Shown: positions 53,420 to 62,300 of the stretch, one piece after another
Layout: each line of letters begins with the position of its first letter
Position numbering within the stretch: the stretch's first letter is position 1
Origin: a virus
Direction: 5' to 3' (one strand)
DNA: 64,000 bases
Virus record (IMG/VR): IMGVR_UViG_3300043399_000297
Location: 62,001-126,000 of that record
Program-made: the position numbers and the translations under genes
Notes under the pieces: model-generated
Databases searched by the model: none
What the model was told of the DNA's origin: nothing
What the model saw: only the letters and a program-made list of their open reading frames with translations

Positions 53420-54484
53420 TTGGCAAAACCGTTCGATATTAGTAGGTTCCGAAAGGACATTACTAAGGCAATTGATGGCCTTAGTATAGGATTTAACGAT
53501 CCGACAGATTGGGTGTCAACTGGAAATTATGCGTTAAATTATAGAATTAGTGGCGATTTTAATAAAGGCATACCTCTTGGAAAGGTTACTGTCTTTGCCG
53601 GAGAAAGTGGCTCAGGAAAGAGTTACATTTGTTCGGGAAACTTGGTTCGTCACGCTCAAGAGCAGGGTATCTATGTGGTACTCATTGACAGTGAAAACGC
53701 ACTTGACGAAGCTTGGCTTCACGCATTAGGCGTTGACACTAGCGAGGACAAGCTCCTCAAGTTAAATATGGCAATGATTGATGATGTTGCTAAGACTATC
53801 AGTGAATTTATGAAGGGCTATAAGGCAATGTCAGAAGATGACAAGCCCAAGGTTCTTTTTGTTATTGACAGTCTTGGTATGTTACTGACTCCTACTGATG
53901 TTAATCAGTTTGAAGCAGGTGATATGAAGGGTGATATGGGTCGTAAGCCCAAGGCTCTTACTTCGTTGGTTCGTAACTGTGTGAATATGTTTGGTTCACA
54001 TAATGTAGGTCTTGTAGCAACTAATCACACTTATGCGTCACAGGATATGTTTGATCCTGACGATAAGATTAGTGGTGGTCAGGGCTTCATCTATGCATCA
54101 AGTATTGTTGTGGCTATGAAGAAGCTTAAGCTTAAAGAAGACGAAGACGGCAACAAGATTAGTCAGGTTCGCGGCATTCGTAGTGCTATCAAGGTAATGA
54201 AGACTCGTTATGCAAAGCCCTTCGAAAGTGTTCAGGTCAAGATTCCATATGACAGGGGAATGTCACCTACATCAGGTCTTGTGGATCTTTTTGAATCAAG
54301 CGGTTGGTTAACCAAAGAGGGAAATAGTTTAGTGTATACTAAAGCAGACGGTGCCGTTATTAAGAAATTCCGAAAAGCTTGGGAAGCTAACGATGATGCG
54401 TGTCTTCATATCGTAATGGATGAAATAATGTCTGGCAAGAAAAAAGTAGATACTAAAATAGATGATAGCTTAATTGAGGAATAA
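53420..54484 (+). CDS. uvsX: UvsX RecA-like recombinase
   Basis: 354 residues. Walker A GESGSGKS at 61-68, VVLIDSENALDE, FVIDSLGMLLTP (Walker B) and SGGQGFIYASSIVVAMK follow the UvsX/RecA order. It catalyses strand exchange, helped by UvsY (56271) on gp32-coated DNA. The start is TTG with AAGGA upstream; there is no ATG at a sensible place, so translation is probably tuned down relative to gp32. The acidic C terminus (DDSLIEE) resembles T4 UvsX. Confidence 0.95.
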   Translation: MAKPFDISRFRKDITKAIDGLSIGFNDPTDWVSTGNYALNYRISGDFNKGIPLGKVTVFAGESGSGKSYICSGNLVRHAQEQGIYVVLIDSENALDEAWLHALGVDTSEDKLLKLNMAMIDDVAKTISEFMKGYKAMSEDDKPKVLFVIDSLGMLLTPTDVNQFEAGDMKGDMGRKPKALTSLVRNCVNMFGSHNVGLVATNHTYASQDMFDPDDKISGGQGFIYASSIVVAMKKLKLKEDEDGNKISQVRGIRSAIKVMKTRYAKPFESVQVKIPYDRGMSPTSGLVDLFESSGWLTKEGNSLVYTKADGAVIKKFRKAWEANDDACLHIVMDEIMSGKKKVDTKIDDSLIEE

Positions 54485-54505
54485 TATGGATACATAGCGG
54501 TTCAA

Positions 54506-54513
54506 TATAAATA
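54506..54513 (+). promoter_or_regulatory. Late promoter box, exact TATAAATA
   Basis: Exact consensus, 18 bases before the ATG of the GIY-YIG endonuclease. Free-standing homing endonuclease genes in T4 are also late-promoter driven. Confidence 0.7.
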
Positions 54514-54531
54514 CATTATATGGAGCCGCTA

Positions 54532-55236
54532 ATGTATTATGTTTATGCGTTGATTGATGTGAGAACTGAATTACCATTCTATATAGGTAAAGGTAAAGAA
54601 GGAAACAACCGCCACTTGGATCATTTTTGTGAGTCAATTGAAAACACGGATAACCGACAGAAAGTATATAAAATACAATATTTGTTGCTTGAGTTTGGTG
54701 ACGTTCCGGTATTAATATTAGATTCAGGAATAAAAAATGAAGATTCTGCTTACGACCTCGAAACATTTTTCATTAAAAAATATGGAAGAATAAACATTGA
54801 TCCAGGAGGGATACTTACTAATATTTTGATAGATAAGCGTCCCCCCAACCACACAGGCAGAAAACAGTCATTAGATCACATTAATAAGAGAATGTCAAGC
54901 AGAAAACACACTGCTGATACAATAGGCATAAAACCTTGTAGTCCTGAGTCTAACAAAAAGAAGGGCCGATCCGGTATTGAAAATGGATTCTATGGTAAAA
55001 AACACACTGAAAAAAATAAAAATGATCACTCAATGAGAATGAAGGGTAACAAAAACAATATTAAAACTTACGAGTTTACTGATCCAAAAGGAATATCACA
55101 CATTGTGGATGGGTTTTATGCTTTTTGTGAAGATAACCACTTAGTAGTACCTACACTAGAAAAGGCATTGAAAAACGGTACAGCAGTATACTCAGGAAAG
55201 TGTAAAGGATGGAAAGTCAGAAGGTTAAGTAAATGA
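54532..55236 (+). CDS. GIY-YIG homing endonuclease
   Basis: 234 residues from the ATG with GGAG six bases upstream; an in-frame ATG lies at 54520. YYVYALIDVRTELPFYIGKGKEGNNRHLDH is the GIY-YIG catalytic module (Y-V-Y, Y-I-G, arginine), and LETFFIKKYG the downstream part. C-terminal NUMOD3-like motifs (TGRKQSLDHINKRMSSRKH, GRSGIENGFYGKKHTEKNK) bind DNA. It resembles Seg-type mobile endonucleases and is inserted between uvsX and a chain of small genes. Confidence 0.92.
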   Translation: MYYVYALIDVRTELPFYIGKGKEGNNRHLDHFCESIENTDNRQKVYKIQYLLLEFGDVPVLILDSGIKNEDSAYDLETFFIKKYGRINIDPGGILTNILIDKRPPNHTGRKQSLDHINKRMSSRKHTADTIGIKPCSPESNKKKGRSGIENGFYGKKHTEKNKNDHSMRMKGNKNNIKTYEFTDPKGISHIVDGFYAFCEDNHLVVPTLEKALKNGTAVYSGKCKGWKVRRLSK

Positions 55237-55421
55237 AAATAACAATTACAAAGCGCGATCCTAGCTATTCGTGGTTTGACATTTATGTCGACGGTGAGTG
55301 GCTTATGAGCAAAGAAAAAGCAAATGTCTACCACGTGGAAGATTACATTGACTTTTTAAGTAATCTTGAAGGCACTGGAAAGATCCAATTTAATGTATTT
55401 GACGGGGAGACTGTAGAATGA
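55233..55421 (+). CDS. Hypothetical protein, 62 residues
   Basis: Overlaps the genes on both sides by 4 bases (ATGA-type junctions), so translation is coupled. It is a short alpha/beta sequence (WFDIYVDGEWLMSKEKANVYHVEDYIDFLSNL). No family recognised. It belongs to the small-gene string that ends with UvsY. Confidence 0.68.
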   Translation: MKITITKRDPSYSWFDIYVDGEWLMSKEKANVYHVEDYIDFLSNLEGTGKIQFNVFDGETVE

Positions 55422-55999
55422 AAATTAAGGATTTGATGGAAGCCTTTCAAGTTGGAAAGTTTCCAGAAACTCCTGAAACTTCTAAAGAATTCCGGGCAGA
55501 GTATGAGAAATTATTAACTAACGCATCCAAAATTGCAGATGTGAGAAAAGATTATACTTTGTATAAGTATAATGATATTTTTATGCTTGCAAAACAAGAT
55601 AAAACTATTGTCGGAATGCTTAAATTATCCAATGCTGTGGTTTCTGGAAAAGATTATTTAGAAGTAGCCGGAATTTATGTACCAATTCAATTTAGAAAAA
55701 GTACCGCCTTATATTGGTTGTTATATGCAGTGAAAGAAACTGTAAATAAAGATGTAATCGCAGACGGTGCCATTTTTGATGACGGGCAAGCACTAGTTGA
55801 TGTAATACAAAAGCATCATATCTTTTATGTATTTGATCTAAATAAAGAAACAGGCGAGGTTAGTGAAGTAACCCGTCCTATAAACTCAATAGATCACTGC
55901 TATTTGCTTAGGACTACTAAATTAGGTTTCGGTGAACAAATATTTACTGAGGGTATGGAGTTTACTTGGTACCCGTTATTTGGGGAGATTGTAGAATGA
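55418..55999 (+). CDS. GNAT-like protein of unknown function
   Basis: 193 residues. VGMLKLSNAVVSGKDYLEVAGIYVPIQFRKSTALYWLLYAVKE resembles the strand-helix acetyl-CoA-binding core of GNAT acetyltransferases (V.GIYV...R..GLA-like), though the canonical Q/RxxGxG/A is degenerate. The N terminus MKIKDLMEAF recalls prohead-protease targeting signals; this may be chance. Co-translated with its neighbours. Confidence 0.55.
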   Translation: MKIKDLMEAFQVGKFPETPETSKEFRAEYEKLLTNASKIADVRKDYTLYKYNDIFMLAKQDKTIVGMLKLSNAVVSGKDYLEVAGIYVPIQFRKSTALYWLLYAVKETVNKDVIADGAIFDDGQALVDVIQKHHIFYVFDLNKETGEVSEVTRPINSIDHCYLLRTTKLGFGEQIFTEGMEFTWYPLFGEIVE

Positions 56000-56274
56000 G
56001 TTTAAGTCTTATTAATGAAGTGTGGAAGTTGCTCAAGCCAAGCATTGAACACGGTGATGTTGATGAAGCAGCAGAAACATTGGTTAATTTCTTAGTTGAT
56101 GAAGCTTATGCTTCTACTCACGAGATTAAGAATGCATTTAGGGGTGATAAGGAGATCAAGGAAGCACTTGATTATTATCTAGAAACTCCAGAGTCCGGTC
56201 ATTATCACGACTATGAAGATGACGAGGATATTTACGACGATTATCACAATGATTATGATGACGATTACGAATGA
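55996..56274 (+). CDS. Hypothetical acidic protein, 92 residues
   Basis: The ATG at 55996 overlaps the upstream stop and has GGGGAG upstream. The body is helical (LINEVWKLLKPSIEHGDVDEAAETLVNFLVDEA) and the tail is strongly acidic and tyrosine-rich (YEDDEDIYDDYHNDYDDDYE). DNA-mimic or partner-binding roles are possible for such tails. Its stop overlaps the uvsY start. Confidence 0.7.
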   Translation: MSLSLINEVWKLLKPSIEHGDVDEAAETLVNFLVDEAYASTHEIKNAFRGDKEIKEALDYYLETPESGHYHDYEDDEDIYDDYHNDYDDDYE

Positions 56275-56729
56275 CCTGGTACAGCAAAATCACTCAGGAT
56301 TTAAGTCATATTCCTGACTTTATTGCTCACTATGAGAATGAGTTGATTTCGTCAAAAAATGATGTAAAGGTGTACGGCAATGTTGAAAAGAACATTGCCG
56401 CACTACCCGGAGTAACCGAATATCGCTTCAATCAACTACAAGAGATTGAAGCGGTATTGAACTATCTACAGATTCAGCTTAAAAAACTAAAAAGAACCTA
56501 CTTTAAAAAATATCTAGAAAACTATAACAGACAATTACAGCCTCGTGATGCTGAAAAGTATGCAGAAGGTGAAGATGAAGTAATTGACTTTGAGATTTTG
56601 GTTAATGAAGTAGCACTATTAAGAAACAAATACCTCGGCATTATGAAGGGCCTAGACAGTAAACAGTGGCAATTGGGCCACATTGTTCGTCTACGCACAG
56701 CAGGTATGGAAGATATATCAATTGGGTAA
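56271..56729 (+). CDS. uvsY: UvsY recombination mediator
   Basis: 152 residues, close to T4 UvsY (137). The long helical core (FNQLQEIEAVLNYLQIQLKKLKRTYFKKYLENYNRQLQPRDAEKYAEGEDEVIDFEILVNEVALLRNKY) and the C-terminal W-Q-L-GHIVRLRTAGMED segment match the family. It loads UvsX onto gp32-coated DNA. The position downstream of uvsX in the same gene string agrees. Confidence 0.9.
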   Translation: MTWYSKITQDLSHIPDFIAHYENELISSKNDVKVYGNVEKNIAALPGVTEYRFNQLQEIEAVLNYLQIQLKKLKRTYFKKYLENYNRQLQPRDAEKYAEGEDEVIDFEILVNEVALLRNKYLGIMKGLDSKQWQLGHIVRLRTAGMEDISIG

Positions 56730-56737
56730 CAACAATG

Positions 56738-56766
56738 TTGCTTTATTTTACAACTTATAGTAGTGT
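56738..56766 (+). promoter_or_regulatory. Possible early promoter TTGCTT-N17-TAGTGT
   Basis: TTGCTT at 56738-56743 and TAGTGT at 56761-56766, a 17-base spacer, with the same -10 as the promoter at 34011. The leader holds AGAGGA before the ATG at 56784. Confidence 0.5.
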
Positions 56767-56783
56767 GAATCTAGAGGAAAATT

Positions 56784-57509
56784 ATGAAACTTGCCAACGC
56801 AACCAAAGCCATACATTTTAATATAAGCTTTAGCTCAGAAGATAATAGAATCATCAATTTTGTTGAGGATCCTTTGCTTCTTAGCTGCACACTATATAGG
56901 CTAAACAAGATGCCGGAAACTACAGTAAACAAAGATCAGACATATTATGTAGTCCGTGCTTGGTCAATTGAAAGTGATGCCAGTAAGATTGCTGCAAGGA
57001 TCACACAAGAAGATAGGATCTTTGCTGAACTTGTTAAGCGATATTACAGAGGCAAGTTACTAGCAGCTAAATTGCGCGGCGACGAATTTACCAAATATAG
57101 AACTGAATTGTTAGAATATCTAACGCACGGTACTAATAGCGTATCTGTTAAGTTCGTTGGTATGCTATACAAGCTTCCATATTTCTATGAGTATGATATT
57201 AAGCTTACGGAAGAAGTATTCAGTGGTGAATATTTCCAATCAGAAGGCTTCGGTGTAGTTAAGGAATCTAGGAATCTTAAGTTTATTTCTAAACTTGATG
57301 CTTATAAGAAGCGTAAGGTTGTGTATGAATATTGGTTCAGTGATGATCAGGACAATCGGGTATTAGTTGAAGTTGATAAGAATAATCCACTGTTGAAGTT
57401 GTGGGACATTGCTATCAACAACGACATTGAAATTAAAGCCAAGTTTGAAAAGAAGCGTAAGGACAATTGGGTTTATTATAACGCAACTGGATGGAAAATA
57501 AATGGCTAA
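56784..57509 (+). CDS. Hypothetical protein, 241 residues
   Basis: Helical and charged with several short strands (HFNISFSSEDNRIINFVEDPLLLSCTLYRL, KFVGMLYKLPYFYEYDIKL). It has its own possible promoter and overlaps the zinc-protein gene by 8 bases. No recognised family. The replication-region context suggests a DNA-metabolism role. Confidence 0.68.
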   Translation: MKLANATKAIHFNISFSSEDNRIINFVEDPLLLSCTLYRLNKMPETTVNKDQTYYVVRAWSIESDASKIAARITQEDRIFAELVKRYYRGKLLAAKLRGDEFTKYRTELLEYLTHGTNSVSVKFVGMLYKLPYFYEYDIKLTEEVFSGEYFQSEGFGVVKESRNLKFISKLDAYKKRKVVYEYWFSDDQDNRVLVEVDKNNPLLKLWDIAINNDIEIKAKFEKKRKDNWVYYNATGWKING

Positions 57510-57945
57510 CACTATTGAAATTAAAGACTTGCCGGAAGTTATAACCGGCTCTATGTCTAGGTCCAATAAGGTAATAATTTGTCCTCGCTGTCAGGGCTAT
57601 GGTTTTCAGTCAAAGGAAGAATGCACTAGTTACCACAAAGGTGAATACACCACTTCTAGATCGCATTGCTTGCACTGCGAAGGTGACGGTAGATTGATTG
57701 AAACTACTGAGCATATGTCATTCAATTTAGGCAAGGACAAAGTGCAAACTATGCCATACATTTCCTTCAAGGACATTGTTGATCCACATGGATATGAAAA
57801 TCGTTGGTTTAGATATCGTTTGGATTTAACCGATCGTAATCTAGAACAAAAGTATCCCGAACTTGCTGCTATTTCATATGAAAAATATGATGAAATGGTA
57901 GAGAAATATAGAACACTTGAAATGTTAAAAAAGGACTATAAATGA
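57502..57945 (+). CDS. DnaJ-type zinc-finger protein
   Basis: 147 residues. CPRCQGYGF and CLHCEGDGR are CxxCxGxG zinc-binding repeats like those of DnaJ, about 30 residues apart, enough for one zinc centre. The remainder is helical. No J domain is present. It may act as a chaperone-like adaptor; similar small proteins occur in T4-like genomes near replication genes. Overlaps the next ORF (ATGA). Confidence 0.78.
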   Translation: MANTIEIKDLPEVITGSMSRSNKVIICPRCQGYGFQSKEECTSYHKGEYTTSRSHCLHCEGDGRLIETTEHMSFNLGKDKVQTMPYISFKDIVDPHGYENRWFRYRLDLTDRNLEQKYPELAAISYEKYDEMVEKYRTLEMLKKDYK

Positions 57946-58118
57946 ACGGTGATAAGTTGAAGTTGCACATTATTGAATTGAAGCACAAGCACCACAATAT
58001 TGAACTTGAAATCAATGATCTAATTAATAGTCACGGAGACGATATTAAGATACAAACACTTAAGAAGCAGAAACTTAAGTTAAAGGAAGAGATTGTTCAA
58101 CACGAAAACCAACTTTAA
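57942..58118 (+). CDS. DUF465/YdcH-like small helical protein, 58 residues
   Basis: A short ORF with an ATGA overlap with the upstream stop. LKLHIIELKHKHHNIELEIND, then IKIQTLKKQKLKLKEEI, matches the YdcH pattern of two antiparallel helices (LxxKHxxLxxxI...LKKxKLxLKDxI). Unknown function; a small coiled-coil protein. Its stop lies shortly before the next promoter. Confidence 0.75.
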   Translation: MNGDKLKLHIIELKHKHHNIELEINDLINSHGDDIKIQTLKKQKLKLKEEIVQHENQL

Positions 58119-58139
58119 TCTAATGATGCGTTTTTTCGG

Positions 58140-58168
58140 TTGACACTGACTACCTAACTTGCTATTGT
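58140..58168 (+). promoter_or_regulatory. Early promoter TTGACA-N17-TATTGT
   Basis: Preceded by TTTTTTCGG; TTGACA at 58140-58145 and TATTGT at 58163-58168. The leader contains AAAGG before the ATG at 58198. Confidence 0.72.
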
Positions 58169-58197
58169 TAGTTATAGACAGAAGAAAGGTGAAGCAG

Positions 58198-58644
58198 ATG
58201 AAAAAGGGTGAACTTCTCGGTAAAGTATTAGTTCTCGCTACTAACGCTCACGCAGGACAGTTTGACAGGGGCAACAACCCCTACATTCTCCACCCCCTCA
58301 AAGTGATGCACTATCTCAAGACCGACGATGAAGAACTACAGTGCATTGCACTTCTTCACGATGTAATTGAAGATACTAAGACGACTTGGAAAGACCTAGA
58401 AGAAATTGGTTGTACCGAGCGTGTTCTGAAAGCTGTTAAGGCACTCACAAAAATGCCCGGACAGACCTATGATGAATATCAGGAAATTGTGTTCGCTAAC
58501 GAAGATGCAATGCGTGTTAAGCTTTGTGATCTTCGTCATAACACTGATATCCGTCGTCTCAAGGGTGTCACTCAGAAGGACATTGATCGTGTTGCAAAAT
58601 ACAATCGTTTCTTTCTTGAGATTCAGGCTCGTTTGAACGCATAA
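58198..58644 (+). CDS. HD-domain (p)ppGpp hydrolase-like protein (MESH1/SpoT type)
   Basis: 148 residues. AHAGQFDRGNNPYILHP, LLHDVIEDT and KLCDLRHNTD match the metal-binding HD core of RelA/SpoT hydrolases, with His32, His54-Asp55, Glu58-Asp59 and Asp111. There is no synthetase, TGS or ACT domain, so it looks like a hydrolase-only enzyme that would remove the alarmone (p)ppGpp. It is driven by its own early promoter and uses GC-ending codons. Phages may use it to keep host growth active; that role is inference. Confidence 0.88.
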   Translation: MKKGELLGKVLVLATNAHAGQFDRGNNPYILHPLKVMHYLKTDDEELQCIALLHDVIEDTKTTWKDLEEIGCTERVLKAVKALTKMPGQTYDEYQEIVFANEDAMRVKLCDLRHNTDIRRLKGVTQKDIDRVAKYNRFFLEIQARLNA

Positions 58645-58670
58645 AAATCGCATCCGAGGTCATTTTTCGG

Positions 58671-58699
58671 TTGACATTGCTTGCCCATTTTGTTATAAC
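58671..58699 (+). promoter_or_regulatory. Early promoter TTGACA-N17-TATAAC
   Basis: In TTTTTCGGTTGACA; TTGACA at 58671-58676, TATAAC at 58694-58699. The leader has AAGAAGGA before the ATG at 58732. Confidence 0.82.
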
Positions 58700-58731
58700 T
58701 AATATATCAAGACAGCAAAGAAGGAATGAAT

Positions 58732-59736
58732 ATGTCTCGCATTCTTATCAAGAACGGTGAATATCGCAATAACCCGGTCGTCAACAGCCAGTTTACCCTT
58801 GTCAAGGGCTTTCAGACTGGTAAGAAGGGTACTTATGTGACTGTCAAGAACGACGGTGTTTTCCCCGTCAACATTGACGAAGTCCGTATCAAGGTCAACA
58901 ACCTTGACGATGTTGAGTTTCTTGACGGTGATGCTCCTACTGCTACTGTCACTGAAACTGACGAGGAAGCGATGGATCGTATCGCTAGTCGTTTTGAGAT
59001 CCTTGACGAAATGAGTGCTGCTTGTATCAAGGGCGATGTTCGTGCAATGATCGTTTCGGGTCCTCCGGGTGTTGGCAAGAGCTTTGGTGTTGAACAGCAG
59101 CTTGAAAAGGCTTCATTGTTTGACAAGCTTGCTAACAAGCGTCAGCGTTACGAAGTTGTCAAGGGTGCCATGACTGCTCTTGGTCTCTATGCCCAGCTGT
59201 ATCGTTACAGCGACAAGGGTAATATCCTCGTGTTTGACGATTGCGATAGCGTGTTTGGTGACGAACTTGCTCTGAACATTCTCAAGGCTGCTCTTGACAG
59301 CGGTAAGCGTAGGCGTATCTGCTGGAACAGCGACAGTCGCCTTCTGCGTGAAGAGGGTATCCCGAATAGCTTCAACTTCAATGGTTCTGCTATCTTCATC
59401 ACGAACCTCAAGTTTGAGAATGTTCGTAGCAAGAAGTTGCAGGATCACCTTGAGGCTTTGGAGTCGCGTTGTCACTTCATCGATCTGACCATCGACACTC
59501 AGCGTGACAAGATGCTGCGTATCCGTCAGGTTGATCGTGATGCTGATGGTGGATTGTTTGCTGATTACAACTTCACTAACAACGAGGGTGCAGAGGTTCT
59601 TGACTTTATGCAGACCAATCAGAAGAAGCTTCGCGAAATGTCAATTCGTATGGCTCTCAAGCTTGCTGATCTTATCAAGATTTCCCCCAAGAACTGGAAG
59701 GCGCTTGCTGAAAGCACTTGTATGAAGCGGGGATAA
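58732..59736 (+). CDS. AAA-family ATPase
   Basis: 334 residues. The start chosen is the second ATG because AAGGA is six bases before it; another ATG is at 58726. After an N-terminal roughly 85-residue beta domain (YVTVKNDGVFPVNIDEVRIKV) come Walker A SGPPGVGKSFG and Walker B ILVFDDCDSVF, then SFNFNGSAIFITNL as sensor region. Codons are GC-rich like those of the MoxR unit. It may remodel protein complexes in replication or transcription. It has its own promoter and terminator. Confidence 0.85.
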   Translation: MSRILIKNGEYRNNPVVNSQFTLVKGFQTGKKGTYVTVKNDGVFPVNIDEVRIKVNNLDDVEFLDGDAPTATVTETDEEAMDRIASRFEILDEMSAACIKGDVRAMIVSGPPGVGKSFGVEQQLEKASLFDKLANKRQRYEVVKGAMTALGLYAQLYRYSDKGNILVFDDCDSVFGDELALNILKAALDSGKRRRICWNSDSRLLREEGIPNSFNFNGSAIFITNLKFENVRSKKLQDHLEALESRCHFIDLTIDTQRDKMLRIRQVDRDADGGLFADYNFTNNEGAEVLDFMQTNQKKLREMSIRMALKLADLIKISPKNWKALAESTCMKRG

Positions 59737-59770
59737 AAGAACTCATTGTGAGTACGGTAGTCACAAACTT

Positions 59771-59797
59771 ACAGGGACTTCGGTCCCTGTCTTTTTT
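59771..59797 (+). terminator. Rho-independent terminator with UUCG tetraloop
   Basis: Stem ACAGGGAC/GTCCCTGT closed by TTCG and followed by a run of six T. Very stable. Confidence 0.95.
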
Positions 59798-59806
59798 CCA
59801 ATGTAC

Positions 59807-59834
59807 TTGATAATTTAACTGATGGTGATATAGT
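59807..59834 (+). promoter_or_regulatory. Possible promoter TTGATA-N16-TATAGT, leaderless geometry
   Basis: TATAGT ends at 59834 and an ATG (59841) lies 6 bases after it, the same geometry as at 34046 and 62336. A second in-frame ATG at 59835 abuts the -10 box and would be upstream of the transcription start. Confidence 0.5.
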
Positions 59835-59840
59835 ATGGAT

Positions 59841-60842
59841 ATGAACAATAAGGAACAAGTATTATATTTCTTCCTTCAGGGGAAAATAAGTCTTAGCCAG
59901 TATGACTACAAGTTCATGGCCAACCTGCAAACGATGATACAGAATAAGAATCGTGTCACTACCAATCAGGCAGAATTGTTCGATCATCTTATTAGCAAGT
60001 ATAAGAAACAGCTTACTAAGAATGGGTATGACAAGGACACATTGAAGTCTCTTTCTTGGAAGACTATGGTTGTAGAAAGCACCAGTGATTACACTGGAGC
60101 TACCGTCTCTATGCTCAATGACGATATCATTATTCGTGTGCCATTCAACAAGGGCTTCATTACTGCTTTCAGAAATAGTGTGTTCAACAACCCATATGAT
60201 TGGAACAATGAGTTAAAGTTGTATAAGGCTAAGTTTTCAACTACTGCGTTGAAAATTGCTGCCACCTTTTTACCGCACTATTTCTCTACAGTGAAGTATT
60301 GTGACGAAATTGAAAAGATATTGAATGATCTAGAAAACTTTAACGCTAAGGTATATAACCCAACACTGTTCAACATAAATGATAGGTTGGTAGTAGGAGC
60401 CTGCAACTATGTGTTAGGCGAGATAGTTCAAAATATGAACCTTAACCTAGACGCCAAAACATTGTTCAAAATGTCACAATTAGGCATCACTGTTGATGAA
60501 TCTGTATACAAGAATGATCCTAGACTAGAGTTTGCAAGCAAGCGTGTCTATGAAGCGGAGATCACACAACTAGAAACTGTGTTATCTTATATGAAGGATG
60601 TTGGCTGCGGTAATGTCATCATTGGTCGTGGATTGAGAAATATTCTTAATCAAAATGCGATAGACGAACTAATTGCAATGCGAGGTATGCAGCCTATGGG
60701 ACCTATGAGTTTTGGAACTCTACCTGATGGCGTCAACATACTTATACAGCATACTACTAGCGTAGATGTTACCAAAGCTTTCTCTGGTAAGCTAAGTAAA
60801 ATTGTCGTGCTAAAAGATAGCCGACCTATTGAGGTTAAATGA
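59841..60842 (+). CDS. Conserved protein of unknown function, 333 residues
   Basis: Start taken as the ATG at the predicted +1 (59841); an ATG two codons upstream is possible. The protein is mixed alpha/beta (VVESTSDYTGATVSMLNDDIIIRVPFNKGFITAF) with a long helical middle. It overlaps uvsW by 4 bases, so it probably works in the same recombination or replication process. No family recognised. Confidence 0.72.
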   Translation: MNNKEQVLYFFLQGKISLSQYDYKFMANLQTMIQNKNRVTTNQAELFDHLISKYKKQLTKNGYDKDTLKSLSWKTMVVESTSDYTGATVSMLNDDIIIRVPFNKGFITAFRNSVFNNPYDWNNELKLYKAKFSTTALKIAATFLPHYFSTVKYCDEIEKILNDLENFNAKVYNPTLFNINDRLVVGACNYVLGEIVQNMNLNLDAKTLFKMSQLGITVDESVYKNDPRLEFASKRVYEAEITQLETVLSYMKDVGCGNVIIGRGLRNILNQNAIDELIAMRGMQPMGPMSFGTLPDGVNILIQHTTSVDVTKAFSGKLSKIVVLKDSRPIEVK

Positions 60843-62296
60843 ACGAAGCAAAAATAATCATCAAGGATGAAGTTAATGTGCGAATTGAAAATTTGTCATT
60901 AGTTGATCGTAAAACATTGAATAATAAATTCTCCTACGAAAAGCCCGGTGCAAGATATTTGCCCTCGGTTCGTTTAGGTCGTTGGAATGGCAAGATAAGC
61001 TATTTCTCATTAGCCGGCAGCACCTATTTGAACTTGCTGGAAGATGTTATAACATATCTTTATGATAAAAATTATGACATTGAACTAGTAGATAACAGAC
61101 AGAATCACGGTAATATAACGTTTGAACCTATCAAAGAAGATAGTTTCAGTGACAAGGTCTGGCCAGACAAGCATCCCAATGCCGGCGAACCTATTATGTT
61201 ACGAGACTATCAGGTTGAGATTGTAAATAACTTCCTATCCAACCCTCAGAGCTTGCAGGAAGTCGCTACGGGGGCAGGCAAGACACTGATGACTGCTGCT
61301 CTATCTAAGAGTGTAGAGCATCTAGGACGCTCTATAGTGATCGTCCCCAACAAGAGTCTAGTTGTGCAGACAGAAGCAGACTACATTAACTTAGGATTGG
61401 ACGTAGGGGTTTATTTCGGTGATCGTAAGGAGTATGGAAAGACTCATACTATCTGCACTTGGCAATCATTGAATAACCTATTCAAGAATGTTGCTGACGC
61501 CGGAGAAGACGCCGAGCTAGCAGAATTCTTCTTTGACGGTGTTGTCTGTGTTATGGTTGACGAAGTGCATATGGCTAAGGCTGATGTTCTCAAGACAATG
61601 CTAACTGGCGTGTTCAGTGATATTCCTATTCGCTGGGGATTGACCGGAACGATTCCTAAAGCTGAAATGGACCGTGTATCCTTGCTTGTTTCACTTGGTC
61701 CTGTTATAGGGCAGTTGTCTGCTAGTGAACTACAAGATAGAGGTGTATTAGCTAACTGCCACGTTAATATCATTCAGATGAAAGATAATAAAGAGTTTGC
61801 TAATTACCAAAGCGAATTGAAGCATCTACTTGAAGACGAAGCTAGACTAGATAGGATAGCTGAATTAATTACAAAGGTCAATGAGACTGGAAATACATTG
61901 GTGCTTGTTGATAGAGTCAACGCAGGCAAAGAGTTGGTAAGTAGACTGAATAACGCAGTGTTTGTTAATGGTTCTGTTAAGGTTAAGGATAGACTAGAAG
62001 AATATGATGAGGTTGCAATAAGCGATGACAAGATTATCGTGGCCACGTATGGTGTTGCAGCAGTAGGCATTAATATTCCTAGAATTTTCAATCTTGTTCT
62101 TATTGAGCCTGGTAAGAGCTTTGTTCGTGTTATTCAGTCAATAGGTAGAGGCATTCGTAAAGCAGAGGATAAGGACCACGTGGAAATCTGGGATATCACA
62201 AGCACTTGTAAGTTTGCAAAACGACATTTGACTCAGCGCAAACAATTCTACAAAGAAGCTAATTATCCCTTCAGTTTGGAGAAATTAGATTATTAA
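60839..62296 (+). CDS. uvsW: UvsW-type DNA/RNA helicase (SF2)
   Basis: 485 residues. Motif I VATGAGKT at 142-149, motif II VDEVH (DEVH box), motif III GLTGTIP, and the C-terminal motif VI QSIGRGIRKAEDKDHVEIWD are in SF2 order. The N-terminal roughly 100 residues match the extra domain of UvsW. It unwinds branched DNA and R-loops and helps switch T4 replication modes. The coupled upstream gene is of unknown function. Confidence 0.95.
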   Translation: MNEAKIIIKDEVNVRIENLSLVDRKTLNNKFSYEKPGARYLPSVRLGRWNGKISYFSLAGSTYLNLLEDVITYLYDKNYDIELVDNRQNHGNITFEPIKEDSFSDKVWPDKHPNAGEPIMLRDYQVEIVNNFLSNPQSLQEVATGAGKTLMTAALSKSVEHLGRSIVIVPNKSLVVQTEADYINLGLDVGVYFGDRKEYGKTHTICTWQSLNNLFKNVADAGEDAELAEFFFDGVVCVMVDEVHMAKADVLKTMLTGVFSDIPIRWGLTGTIPKAEMDRVSLLVSLGPVIGQLSASELQDRGVLANCHVNIIQMKDNKEFANYQSELKHLLEDEARLDRIAELITKVNETGNTLVLVDRVNAGKELVSRLNNAVFVNGSVKVKDRLEEYDEVAISDDKIIVATYGVAAVGINIPRIFNLVLIEPGKSFVRVIQSIGRGIRKAEDKDHVEIWDITSTCKFAKRHLTQRKQFYKEANYPFSLEKLDY

Positions 62297-62300
62297 TTTC

